From the NCBI GenBank assembly GCA_021527695.1, contig JAKFAO010000006.1, forward strand, positions 1,709,128-1,773,127: a stretch of DNA of 64,000 nt, written 5' to 3'. The stretch's first letter is position 1, and every line of letters begins with the position of its first letter. The notes beneath the pieces were generated by a model, which searched no databases, was not told the DNA's origin, and was given only the letters and a program-made list of their open reading frames with translations. This document shows positions 1 through 11,653 of this stretch, piece by piece. Made by a program: the position numbers and the translations under genes. Source of the stretch: Naematelia aurantialba (taxonomy: Eukaryota; Basidiomycota; Tremellomycetes; Tremellales; Naemateliaceae).

Positions 1-590
1 CGAGAGGACAGCGGGTCCGCTCACCGACTTGCCGACCCATAGGTCACAGTCGACCTTCTCCTTGCGTACGTAATCCACCACCTTCTCCCACGTCTCCCGC
101 TCGTTGTCCAGAATCTTATCGCGGTCAGCTTTGCCAGACCAACGGCTGCCTACACACCTTGACAGCCTGTTCGGCTCCATGGAGCACAGCATACTTTGTA
201 AAGCCGTGGTACTGGTCGGGACGACAATGTCCGGCATTTCTCCCCGTCGCACCAGAGCAGAACTCTCGCCCTTCAAGCACAACGACCGACTTTGGCGGGT
301 TTGCGCTCTCCAGCAACTCCAGCGCAGCAAGACTGCCCGTGATCTACTCCGGTCACGTTAGCTCCTCTAGTGTCTGGCTGCCTGGGTACTCCAAAACTCA
401 CACCTGACCCGATGATGATCACGTCCGCTTGTGATGGAAGCTGTTCCGTCGTACGAGTGTTCAGCAATGGCCTGTTCCGCACGCCTTGCAGCCAATATGA
501 GAGGCTCATTCCCTCAGCAAGCGGGAGACCAGTGTCGTGAGGGTCGACCGTCGCTTCACCCGGGAGACGGAGACCCTCAGCACCGCCCAT
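1..590 (-). CDS. FAD-dependent oxidoreductase (DAO superfamily), 5' part only
   Basis: Partial gene running off the left edge. Joined exons are 402-590, 158-343 and 25-114; introns 344-401 and 115-157 are GT-AG, the first with a CTAAC branch site, and a further donor lies at 24. The N-terminus holds the dinucleotide-binding signature ADVIIIGSG followed after the intron by ITGSLAALELLE, then VVVLEGREFCSGATGRNAGH, the FAD-binding stretch of fungal D-amino-acid-oxidase-like flavoproteins. Such enzymes oxidise amines or amino acids; the substrate cannot be told from this fragment. ATG at 588-590 is chosen; in-frame ATGs at 612-614 and 654-656 are alternatives. A large transposable element begins about 330 bp upstream, so its promoter is probably shortened or replaced. 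Confidence 0.82.
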
Positions 591-913
591 GACTCCGATG
601 TCTTCCAGACGCATTCTTGCGCAATCTCTCGATGCAATGGTCAACGTACTGGACAAGACACGGACGCTGGCGATCGCAGAAGCGTATCAATAGCGCCCGT
701 GGAGAAGTCTGTTTTGCTTTGCATAGTTGACTGGAAGTGCATTCCTGCTTGGTACCCGATAACCCTCGGCAGCTGCTGTCCGAGGCCAGGGTACTCTGCA
801 TGTGCAACTGAGTAGGAAGAGAACTTACAATCACAAACGCTCTTCTCTCCTTCCCTCTCTCCCTCCCAATACCCTTTGCTTTCCCTAGATCTATCTTTGT
901 CCCTGTCCAGTCA
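591..913. other. intergenic, residual upstream region of the oxidoreductase gene
   Basis: No gene seen. It carries a pyrimidine-rich tract near 839-880. Together with 11740-11989 it probably formed a single divergent promoter of about 575 bp between the oxidoreductase and the MFS permease before the mobile element inserted (inference from the candidate target duplication). Confidence 0.5.
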
Positions 914-922
914 CTTAAGTTG
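914..922. repeat. left copy of candidate 9-bp target-site duplication
   Basis: CTTAAGTTG here is repeated exactly, in the same orientation, at 11731-11739. Nine bases is the usual duplication length for Mutator-like elements. The core CTTAAG is itself palindromic, so a chance match or a terminal-repeat relationship is not excluded. Confidence 0.5.
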
Positions 923-1044
923 GCAAAACCAGATAAACCAGAATTCGGTGACAAGATATCGTACTGTAATTTGAAATATTGCAAAACTCCGGTGTGATGG
1001 GCATTATGCCGGTCTCGAGAACAAAGCGGGGCAACTGGGCGGCA

Positions 1045-1144
1045 TTGTCCCGACTTCAGCTGCAAAATCCAGACTTTGTCAGACATAATCCCAACTTCGT
1101 CCACAAAATCCCAGCTTCCTAGGACAAAATCTCGGCTTCCCATA
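1045..1144. repeat. left subterminal array, five degenerate 20-bp units
   Basis: Five consecutive units of about 20 bp with the consensus CAAAATCCCGACTTCGTC. They are the reverse complement of the array at 11554-11653, so the two form inverted subterminal repeats, typical places for transposase binding in DNA elements. The units here are more diverged from each other than those at the right end. Confidence 0.7.
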
Positions 1145-1443
1145 GAGAACATCGAATGAGGATGACGAACAGCCACAATACAACGGGGAGCTTCAACAAG
1201 GTTGAACGGATGCCTGTTCGGGCCATTCGGTCTGCTCCAGGTGGTGTTCGGTGCCAGCGACAAAAGCACGTTCGGACGTGTTTCATGGTACGACAAGGCG
1301 TTCGGTATTGTTTCAGGTACAATCAATTTGTCTCCTCGAGGCAAAACAGACCCTGTCAGCATCCACTCCATCAATCATGAAGATGGATCGACATCCACTT
1401 GGATTCATGAAGACCACATTTGTCAATCCGTCTACAGATTGAC

Positions 1444-4400
1444 ATGGCACCATTCCATCCTCGTTTACCACCTGAAGGAGTTGTGCCTGTCGATCTCGTC
1501 TCAAAGGCTTCTCGGGTAAAGAAGAAAGGAAGACCCAGAAAACTCCCGAGGCGACCGGAAACACCTACTAAACGTGCAGCGGCTCGTACTCCTACGGCAA
1601 CACCCAAGAAAAGATACAAAGCAGCGACCTTTTCACTGGATATCTCCCCAGTCTCCTCTCCGACAGACTCACCTCTCCAGGTCGCTGATCTACTTGCATC
1701 TCATGCCCTCCGCCATAATGGCGAACTCTCCACGTCTCCGTCATCCAACGGCGCCCTGCACGAGTCTCCCACAGACTCTTCTTTCAAGGAGGCAGACTCT
1801 TCTTTCGACTTGTGGGCGACTCAGTACCATCAAGCAAAAGATCTCCATCTTGTTGGGGATCTTTCCACACCCACGGAAAATTCGCCAGACTCTAGCCCTG
1901 TTGGAATCTCCTTTTCACCTTGTCGGACACCAGGTGTCAAGAAACGTCGACGGCTGTTGTCAATGAGACTGAAATTGACGCAGGATGAGGGGTACGAGGG
2001 TCAAGTGATCCAAACGGATGAGATTGTGCGATATTTCGAACAACTTGCAAGTTTGAGATTCTAGGTGTATGCCTATACTTGCTGACGGCTGTAGAAAAAC
2101 GATTATAATCTGGAAGGACATGTGATTCATGAACAAGCAACCATACATTGGATGGACGGTCCAGGTCTTGCACCAGCCGACATTCGTGGTCGGCGTCTGC
2201 GTATTCTCATAAACCCGGAGTACCCACATCTCTCAGGTGATCGAGTAATATGGCGGGTGAACTATACGTGTAATGGTGCCTGTCGCAGTGAGGCAAACGA
2301 CAATGACGTCCACCGTTCCTCTGTGTCTACTCGCGACAACCTGGGCCCACAGCTCTACAACTATGCAATCGGTGCTGTCCGCAGACGAACCGAACACAAA
2401 CGCCGCATGTCTCACGTTAGCGAAACTTCTTGCCCCTCGCTTTTCACTCCGGAACCATCTCAGGAAGCAGACAAAGTTGCCGGAAGCAAAGATGACCAAG
2501 ACCTGAGCGACGACTACTTCTATGCTGGGGTACGGGTACATAGTAGGCTGATGACTCTGTTCAATACTTAGAGGATTGGCTGACAGCGATGTGCAGAGGA
2601 CAAACCAAGAGAGGGTCTCCAGCCATCTAGCGATGATGATTCCGATACCAAAAGTGAACCTGAAAGCGAAGAGGATTCCGAAGATTCTGCGGTGAGGCCT
2701 CATAAAGCTCGTAACAAGCTTATAGCCTGCAACTCAAAATTAGTGGTATGTTGGACCATCTAGTTGTTGCTCATACTGTTTCTAGGTGCAGATGACCGTC
2801 CGTCAATGCAGGGAAGGGGTCTGTTCGATCTTCTTACAAAAGAAAGAATGGCATCCATCTGTCAAGTCCCTAGGCCTATTGCGGCCCTCCCACTACATGA
2901 GACGCATCCTGCACGAGGCTGCATCAGGTTGTGGCATGACCCAAGGGGCCCTCAGTGCTTGTATGTCTTGTCCAATGAGACGAGCCTCCTTTCACTGATA
3001 TTCTGCTGCAGGGTTCACCCAGCATATCTTGACAACGGATACTCATGCTCAATGGATCCAAGAGAATTGTCCCCATCGGCTCCCGACGGTCAAAGACTAT
3101 CGAACGGCTGTTGTCACCGCTCAGCGGATAGGCCGCCTCGACAAAAGTCCGCTGGTCGCAATAGAGATCCTCGCTCAGCGTCATCCTGAGGCATTTCTGG
3201 CGTTCGTGTTCTGACATCGAGGAGTAGTAGTAACCTGCTAAGCTTGTTTAAGTTCTAGGTACCCGAAATGTCTTGGAGATAAGCAGACAGCCACAATCAA
3301 CAAAACCGATCGCTTCGAATGCGTCATCTCCTCCCCTTACTCGCTGGTGATGGCAATTCTTCAAGTGTTCCGAATGGGCATGTACATGGATGCATCCTGG
3401 CGGAATAAGAATGCCTTTCGATGTCCTCTGACTATGCTCGTAACTATCAATGACCATCACCGAATGATTCCACGTAAGCTTGGGCAGCCAGTGCCGCACT
3501 GACAGTCTCAGTTGCCGCCATGGTCTCTAATCACAGTGACCATGAAGCATACAGTTATCTCCTGGCCACATTCAAGACTGCTGTCGTCAAGATAGCAACC
3601 GAGATCGTCAACGGGGATGTCTTCATACCTGTCGAAGATATCAGTCAAGAGGATGTTGTGAGCGCGTGTCAAGCGGTGGTGTTCGACGGACTCACACCAG
3701 CATTTATGATGATCGATGGTGATGACCCATCTCGAACAGCAATAGAGCAGGCTTTCCCCGACATCGCGATACGAGTGTGCCAGTTTCATGTCATGCAAGC
3801 CTGTCGATCGAAAGCCAGAAAGGTTTTTGGACGCTCTCAAAATGGCGAGATCATGACATCGGCCCTGTTGGAAGCAATAAGGCGTTGCCAGCGTTGTCCT
3901 TCACCCCAGCTCTGGAACCAGTATTATGGCACTTTGAGGGAGGAGGTCAAGGAGTTAGCGCAAGACCAAGGTGAATCCTGGCAACTCTTTGCCGACTACC
4001 TCGAACGGGAATGGTTCAGCGAACGATGGCGGGCGTACGTGGTGGACTATGGAATGCCTTCCCATGTGACTCGAGATGGCCCTTGGTCGACCAATAACTA
4101 TACCGAAGCAAGTTTCAGGACTTTCGACCGTGTGTTCCTAGGATGTCGTGCCAACAAGAGGTAGAGCCTGTTCAGCTTGAGAACGAAGCCAGCAATGCTG
4201 ACTTGGACCAGATTGGATCGTTTGATTTCGATACTCATCACCGCCTATTTCCCATTCTATGAACATGTTCCTCACCGTCAATCCAGACCTAGTGTTGACC
4301 TCGAACGAGCTCTCTTTGGTGGTCTGCACCGATGGGAGGTTGATTGTGTTCGTCCATGCCGCATTAGCGCAGTACCGGTCCCACAGAGACGTCTGTTTGG

Positions 4401-7400
4401 GACTACAGTTTACTGTGTATATCCCCCTCGGCGTCAAGGAGGTTCAGGACATCGACCTCAGTATTGCGGGCGCAGAGACAACACAGGACAGAACCGAGAG
4501 GTCTGCACTTGTCGTTATTCGGAGCAGACAGGAAAGCGTTGTGTGCATCTATGGGCGATGGTGGCATATGAACTCTGTGGCCCAATCTTGGAGTTCGACG
4601 AGAACGCAGCCTCGATTGGGGAGAAATTGCGACGCGTCCAATTCACCAGGACCAAGATCGACTTACCCGACGATAGGGAGGACTTCGAGGGTTATTGGAA
4701 CGAAAACATCAATGAACTCAAGTCTCTTTCGACTCTGGACCTCGAATGTTTGCCGGTACCACCTAATAATGCCACCTCCAGTGCGAAGTTGAAGTCTGTC
4801 ACTTCATCATCCCAAGTGTTTCCTCCTTTGCTGCCTGCAAGCCTCAGGAAGTCTCAAGCTGTCCAACCCTCACAACCCTCCCGTCAAGGCAGAAGTCCAC
4901 AAATTCACCGGCACGGTGAAAGCCTCACCCCAGCCAACGATGCACCGCCTAGTCGAATGAAGCCAGATCTCGCGCCAGGCACAGACGCACTGCCTTCCCC
5001 CGAACAGTCAGATCCCGCATCCGGCACGGCCACATCCTATAGCCCTGAGCATCTCGAAACCTCACCAGCCAAAGATATAACTCTCAATAAACTGCAACCG
5101 GACGGCAGGGAGGCATCTGCTCCATTCTTGAGAGAGATCTCCCCTATAGGGCGACGTCACCAAGCCATCGATGTCGATAATCAACTCTCAACGGCTTTCC
5201 CGTCTAGCCCTCTCGATGGGCGTCCCGCAAACATTCGGCCCCTGCAACCAAACAGGAAGAGACAGGCAAGCTCGCTCGCCTTATCGGCTAAAGTAACAGC
5301 AAAAATGGAACAACCTATAGGTGCAATCAATACAGGAATTGACTGCTATGTTTTATCACTGCTGCAAGTCTTGTGTCGACAGCCATGCTGGGTTGCACCT
5401 TTGCAAGCCAGCAAAGGAGACCGAACGATGTCGACCGACGGTGTCATTACCTTACTCAGCTCCTTTCTTGACAGTCTGAGTGGTGATACACCTCAAGAGT
5501 TCCCAGCACTCCGCAAACAGTTGCATGGCAAGTCATTAGTCATTAACAAATGGTAAATGCTCATTTGGGTAGCCTACGGTCTTGTGGATTCGTCATCCCA
5601 GATGGAAGATCCCGTCCACCTGTTTTATAAATTGATCGAGTACCTGGACAGGCTGCATCCAGATCGAGCTTTTGGATCTGTGTTCGAACTAGATATCACA
5701 AGCGAATTCCATTGTTTGGCCTGCAACGAGCGATCGGTTTGCTTCGACGAATCGCCAAACTTAAAGGTGCTCACGATCCATCCTCGGCGCCAAAAGGACC
5801 TGGGTGGCCGCGGTGACTTGCTTTCAATGATCTACGATGGAATTCAAGTAGGATCGCTGAGAACTAATGTCTGCCAAAATTTTACTTGTGGAGAAGATAA
5901 TTACTGCCGCGCAAAGTCAACACTCTCGCTCAACTCTACGTTATTCTGTCTCAATGTGGTGTGGAATTCACTGTCAGCAAACGGAGTCATGTCTATCGCA
6001 CAAGAGGAGCCGTTCTTCGTACCGACCCGACTGTCTTATGATCAGCCTCACATTTCGGAGGTCACTAGGCAGCTACCATCACTCGAGTACGAACTATCTG
6101 GTATCATCTGCAGGGTCGGCAGTAGCATTTCCTCTGGACACTATATCTCCATTATCCGGCATAAGGGGCTTTGGTGGGTCATTGATGATGACCGAGTTTC
6201 CCGTTCAAGTATTCCTGGAGTGGAAGCATTCCAGAACGGCAAATATCCTGTGCTTATCATGTACAAGCGGGATAAGGACGGCAAGGTAGAGACAAGTGGC
6301 AAAAATAGTATGAGTGGCGAATCTCGACCGAGTAGTGAACTCAATAATCGGGGCATCGCAAGTGAGTTGTTCAGGCAGATAGCCATGTGCATCGCAATGT
6401 GTGCCTATATGCATCGCTCACAGTCATTTGAAGATCTCGAACCCTCGACAATTGATTCGGCCCAGAAGCGAACCCCAATCCGGGAGGACCGCTCTGAACA
6501 TGTTGGGCACGATATCCAAATGCCTCGAGAATCAATGCCCCAAGATTCAAGCGCCGCTTCCGAACACCCGAATAGCAGCGCCAAGCTGCTGATACCAGCC
6601 GATCATACAATCAGCACAACCATACCCACAGGTGCATACCAATCATCGTTGAAGGGGGATCCCGAGAGGAAGTTCCACGCTGCTGTTCCTGTCCCTACTG
6701 CTCCTGTGGCCATGGTCTTGCCCACAGGCAATTCTCAGACACTTACGCCTGCAATTCTCTCAGTTGGGGTCGATCCTGCTGCAGTAATACTTCAACCAAT
6801 TGAGCAGTCAGGCCCCGAAGAAGACTATAGGACAGCAAATGCTCAACCTTGTACCCCATCCGATGAATTCACAAGTGCATCATCGACAGCCTTACGTGTC
6901 GGTCACCATCCAAGTGGCCTCAGCATCGATCAGCCTTCGATGGAAGACTCTGGCTTGGCACTGGTTGAGTCGAAACTTCCAGATTATTCGGCTGCTCAAG
7001 GAGCATCGCTAGGGGCCAGTCCATTTGCAGCACCTGCAGATGGATTTGGGTTCCTGGAAAGTATTTTCAATGATACTCGTAAGTGCAGTACCACCTTTGG
7101 TGCAGGACCTTCTCATGATGACAATCGATGCAGAGTTGGATGCTCATTCAGACCCTGCGGCCGCAAATGGTCTGGACTTGGACACAAAATTCGACTCAGA
7201 ATACCCATATCTCAGAGAGTCGATCCCAACGATGCCGTTCGTGGGCGTTAGTACTGAGGCCGATGATTTCATAACCTCGCCCGAGTCAGATGAGGATTCT
7301 CAGACAGCTCTGTCAGCATCCGTTGGCACACCAAAGCACTATCCTGAAGTCCAACTCGCCTTAGAATATGACGACATTCTAAACAGCGTTGAACCATTGA

Positions 7401-8833
7401 CGCTCAAAGCAGCAGAGAACCCAGACATCTCTGTCATTCGAACACTCCCGTCCCAGCCTCCTGCACACGAACTAGAAGATCAGTCGCCATCAGTGACGAC
7501 ACAGCCTCTGTCCATACCTGCTGCAGCGCCTGCGCCCATCAAGCCTTCGGTCCCACATTCAGATGCATCAGCTATTCATGACATCACCCCCAGCTCCTCT
7601 CAACCCCTACGAGACACCAACGAAGCCCGCCTATTGCCCGAAAATCTTGACCCTTGGAATCAGGTGCGGGAACCCCAATGGGCGCCACCTTCAGCCTACC
7701 TACGGCCACTTTATCGAATACTAAGAGAGCAACCCAATGTTATGCACCTTTCCAAGCCGGTAGCACCGATTTCCTCAAAGAGACACAAGGACAATGTCAT
7801 TTCGGCCCGTGAGCCGTCCTCGTATGAATCAGGGCCCCCCCAGCCCTTGTCTGCGGATTTATTCGAACAGATTGCCAAACGATGTCGGGACATGCCTAAG
7901 CAGCGCAACAATACCAGAGTGTCTAACAGCACTTTACGCACCCGACATCCGAAAGTCAATCTCGAACTCAAATATCTCTCGAACCTGCACGACAAGACTA
8001 GCTGGTGGAATGATGAATTCATCGATTCGGCTTGTTTGTCACTAGCAGCTCGGCGGGACATTCGCGCTTACCAGACGGTAGGCTCTGGACCTGTGGTTTA
8101 TGCGCCTGCGCTCATTCGGTGGAACCAAACGACTCACACACCTGTCTTTGAGGGAAACTCCGGTAGGAATGGCCCTATACCCTGGCTTGGGCTCGGCAAG
8201 GATACATCCTGGCGATCCCGAACCACTGTAGGAGTGGTAGCGGTGGCATGGCAGACACATTTCGCAGCCCTAGTGGTTTACGGAATTCAGAAAGTGGTAG
8301 TACCGGTTGACAGTGCTGGTGGAATATATGACCACCCCTTACTTGCAAATGTATGTTGGGTCCAGTGACATTCAAGAGCTGATGTAAATAGAAATGGACC
8401 ACGTTACTCCAGGATCGACTGGATTACGAACAAGAGAGAGGCTGGGTCAAATCAGAGGATAACCAGGGATGGATCTTTGTGCCAAATACCAAGGTACAAG
8501 GCGAGCTCAAAAGGCGTCTGGCTGATGTTATATTAGGTGTCAAGGGATGCCATAGGATGGGTTAAGCAGACTGACAGTCACATGTGTGGCCCCTTGGCCA
8601 CTGCCGCTGCCATGATGGTCTTACAGGGGCTTCGTCCGTGTGCGACGTTCCTCGGACTCTCTGTTCCATCCGCAGAGTACTCCTCTGAGGCTGCTACCAT
8701 CCTCAGAGACTCGATTGTGATGGTGTTCTTGGAAGAAGTAGAGATACAATCCAGGACTTCGGAGGGCAATTGGTTCGGATCATTGGAAGAGATGACAGAG
8801 TGGAGGCACAAGTTCAAGCAACTTAAGCAGTGA
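1444..8833 (+). CDS. giant MULE transposase - SWIM - USP - ULP1 protease polyprotein
   Basis: Exons readable in phase: 2095-2542, 2597-2745, 2786-2960, 3012-3201, 3259-3473, 3512-4160, 4212-about 5552, about 5573-7078, 7134-8350, 8392-8493, 8537-8833, with a 5' ORF from ATG 1444. Order: AT-hook KKKGRPRKLP; zinc-binding region with YTCNGAC and CNSKLVV...EWHPS, WRKY/GCM1-like; MULE DDE core with MDASWRNK, IDGDDPSRTAI, CQFHVMQ and NNYTEASF; SWIM CTC-X8-CVH near residue 908; USP Cys box NTGIDCY near 1180 and His box SSGHYISI...WWVIDDD near 1446; ULP1 box from about 2040 with WWNDEFIDSACLSL, H in QTHFAALVV, D in VPVDSAGG and C in QTDSHMCGP. Catalytic residues of all three enzymes look intact. The USP and SWIM share one open frame and a clean intron (7079-7133) joins USP to ULP1. 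Two joins are unresolved: TAG at 2062-2064, and a frame mismatch near 5553-5601. These may be decay in this copy or unusual splicing. Confidence 0.75.
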
Positions 8834-8989
8834 TTACTTAAGTACGAGAGAGATGCAAAATATGCATTCCATCTCCGATGTAACTGTAGCTTCTAAACAT
8901 TCCACCGAACGTAAACAAATATATGTGCAGAAATTGAGGCAACTGCCGATTCACATCAAGAGGAATCACAGGAACAGACAAGGATGCTA

Positions 8990-10792
8990 TTAGACTGTGG
9001 GATGCTCTACCACCGGCTGTTTGTCTGTGAACGGCGCCTTGGGAGAATGGGGCATCGAGGCATGCTGCTCCGCATCAGGTACCTCAAGATGATGTGTTGT
9101 CGTGGGGTCGTCCCTTGCAGGAGGCATCGCTAGAGGGTTCTCCTTCTCGAGAGGCCCTTTTGTGTTCGGCGAAGCTGGCCCCATATTGGGTTCCACTTGC
9201 TCAAGTCTGCGTTTAAGCATGGTGACTTCGATTTCTACCGCTGTCGACCTCGCCTTCACCTCGTCAACTTCGGCAAAAGCATCACAAAGCGCAGCATCCG
9301 CTCTGTCCCGCTGTTCAATCGCATCCTTGATCGAAGACCGTAACTCAGCGCATTCTGCGTTTACCCTATCCCTATCCTCAACAGCCTGTGCCATGCGCTG
9401 GTCTACCACAGCTTGCTGGCGTTGAGCGTCATCGAGATGCTTTTCCAGGAATCGTAGCTTTGCTTGCATTTCGGCCTGACTGCTTTCGTGTGTGCGCAAC
9501 TGCCGGGTGTATTCCGCAAGGCGTGTGTCCATGGTCTTCATCGACAGCGCCAGTTTGTCTCTCTCCATCCGCACACCAGCAATCGAGGCCGTAGCCAACT
9601 GAGCCTCCCCTTCCACTTCTTGACAGAGGGAGAACAATTTATCGAGGATACCAGTGACGTCTGCAGCATTCGTTCGCACTGTCTGGAGATGGCGTTCGGC
9701 GCCATCAATCGCTCTAGCGAATGTATTTTCGATGTCAAAACGTAGCGACCCAATTGTGGGACGAGACACGGCAGGCTTTGGTGTACTTGGGAGTGATGTA
9801 ATATCATTCGGGAACGTAAGGAATGACATAGCGAATTCAGCCACGCCTGATGAGTCCTCGGCAGATTTATCATCGACGACCGAAGGTTGGCGAGTTTGAA
9901 CCGAACCAGTGGACTTCGCTCGATCCCGGAGTTCTTGCTGATAGGCTCGTCCCTTGCGAAGCTTCCGAACTGGAGAGTGTTGTAGCGGGGCAGCGGGAGA
10001 CGGAGTTGGAGGAGCATTGAAAGACCGGGTCCGTCTTGGTGACTCGAGTCCAGCTTGACTGGCTGTCCTTGCCATTGGCGTAAAGTCCGCCATGGACTTC
10101 TCCACCTCCTCTGTAAGTGGGAATAGGGCCGGTGGGGTCTCGGGAGCATATTCTGAGGCATCTTTCGCTTCCGATAAGCTGACAGTCGTGATCGAACAAC
10201 CGGTATAAACCTTGGTGTAGCATGCCCAGCAGGATTGGGGGACCAATTCGCTTAGCCGTCCACCTGGAAGCGAGCTCGAGTTGATTGTGTACCACCAAAT
10301 GAGGGTAGGAAAACCGTGCTTGACACAATTGTCACAAGATAATTTCGGTGAGCTGATGAGTCAACTCGACCCAGCCCGACGCACTTACGTATAGAGGAAT
10401 GCAGGTAAGCAAGGTTTGTGGCAAGCCTTTTTGAGACCCTCAACATGGCAAGCAGGGCCACGACTTCCTAAGGGAAGACCGGGTGTGGGCAAGTAACGCT
10501 CCAAGCCGAATTTGAGAGCCACAGTCGGAAAGAAATCGGGTGGGCAATGGGAGTATGGCTGTATGGCACGGCCGATTAGTCGCTCGATGTCAGCCAGACC
10601 CTCTGCTGAGGCGAAGACCGGGTCCGAGGCCTGAGCTGTATGGATCCAAGCAGAGGCATAGCGGTTGTTTCGTGCGACAACTTCAGGATTTGCCGAAGCC
10701 CGTGAGGGTGTTGGAGCTGGGGATTTCTTGCGGGACTTAGCAGGAGTGGCTCCAGCGTTTCGCGTGGACGATATGCTGTGTCGAGGAGGCAT
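8990..10792 (-). CDS. Cys-rich N-terminal and coiled-coil protein of the mobile element
   Basis: Two exons, 10389-10792 and 8990-10352, joined across a 36-nt intron; about 588 residues. Residues 1-50 are basic and Ser/Pro-rich. Residues about 115-200 are rich in cysteine: ACHVEGLKKACHKPC, then CDNC-VKHG, then CWAC and a later C, in a spacing that suggests zinc binding. The C-terminal half has long heptad-like Leu/Ala/Glu/Arg stretches typical of a coiled coil, then a Pro-rich tail. I do not recognise the family. It lies convergent with the transposase gene within the same terminal arrays, so a role in target choice, oligomerisation or regulation of transposition is possible but only inferred. 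A host gene carried by the element is the alternative. Confidence 0.65.
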
Positions 10793-11553
10793 GATCGCTG
10801 CAAGAAACGTGACTCGATGTGGTGGTCAGAGAAGAAGTAAGGTAAGAGGTGAATGGTAAAATGGGAAACCCTGGAAAATGCTTCGAAGTGTGTCACGATG
10901 CTCCGGTCTAACTTCGGCGACCTGGGACCGCTGCACAACGACTGGCTTGGAAGTGGACGAGTTCCGCGCGAACTCGTTGAGAGAATGGGGAAAGCCTTGA
11001 CTTGGGACTGGGACGTGGAGTTGGGGGGACGTGGACTGAGACCTGGGCGATCTAGAAGAACTCAGATGAGTGGTTGTAGACCCGTCGAAGTTAGAGCGAG
11101 ATCGTTGGGACTTGGACTATGGGACTCAATCGAGGATCGCTAAGGAACCTCTCTACAAAATGGTATGTTCTATATACTCTCGTCGAGACGAGTAGATACT
11201 CGCTCAACCTAGACGAGTTCCTCAAGCCCCACGTGACAGCCATGCCGCCATCCCGGTCGCGTGGATAGTCACGTGACGACTCGACGACGTCTCCGTCATG
11301 ACAAAGTGCTCGACTCCCGAAAGAAAAGAGACCCCTGATGTTTCACGACTCAGCGCACCAACCATTGTTCATACATTCAACCCTAGCACGCACATGAGTG
11401 TTCCAAAAGGCATTCGGGCAACCGAATGGGGTGCATAGTGTATGCTGATGACGGGCTAAGATCCATAACAGACGGCAACACTGGGTGACAATGCCAGAGT
11501 CAGTAAGTTGCAGACAATGTCGGCAATTTAAGCATGAAGGCGAACTTTTGATA
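10793..11553. promoter_or_regulatory. upstream region of the coiled-coil gene, with paired CACGTG boxes
   Basis: No ORF with family features. Two CACGTGAC words lie 40 bp apart (CACGTG at 11230-11235 and 11270-11275), the core bound by bHLH factors such as Cbf1/Pho4/USF types. They are 440-480 bp upstream of the coiled-coil gene. A 38-bp segment also found in the subtelomere lies at 10889-10926. Confidence 0.35.
10889..10926. repeat. 38-bp segment shared exactly with the subtelomere
   Basis: Identical over 38 bp and in the same orientation to 62109-62146, without obvious similarity on either side. It suggests that a relative of the element, or a separate short dispersed repeat, is present near the telomere. 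Confidence 0.8.
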
Positions 11554-11653
11554 ACGAAGTCGAGATTTTGACAACGAAGTCGAGATTTTGACAACGAAAA
11601 CGGGATTCTGACAACGAAGTCGAGATTCTGACAACGAAGACGGGATTTTGACG
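11554..11653. repeat. right subterminal array, five 20-bp units
   Basis: Five units with consensus ACGAAGTCGAGATTTTGACA in uninterrupted tandem, preceded by a diverged unit and followed by looser copies to about 11727. Reverse-complement relatives of the left array at 1045-1144. The near identity of the units suggests recent expansion or homogenisation. Confidence 0.8.

Noticed and set aside
577..1374. 265-residue minus-strand ORF upstream of the oxidoreductase
   Set aside because: Its repeated-looking central part is a translation of the 20-bp subterminal repeats, and it overlaps the transposon end and the gene leader; no family features.
1444..2064. AT-hook ORF as an independent small gene
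   Set aside because: Downstream coding sequence resumes in the same frame within 30 bp and has no clear start of its own, so a single transposon gene is more likely; not excluded.
8042..8402. Minus-strand ORFs within the ULP1 exon
   Set aside because: Shadows of the protease exon, whose His, Asp and Cys motifs read in the plus frame.
9538..10161. 207-residue ORF overlapping the coiled-coil gene
   Set aside because: Same strand, different frame, no motifs; the coiled-coil frame explains the region.
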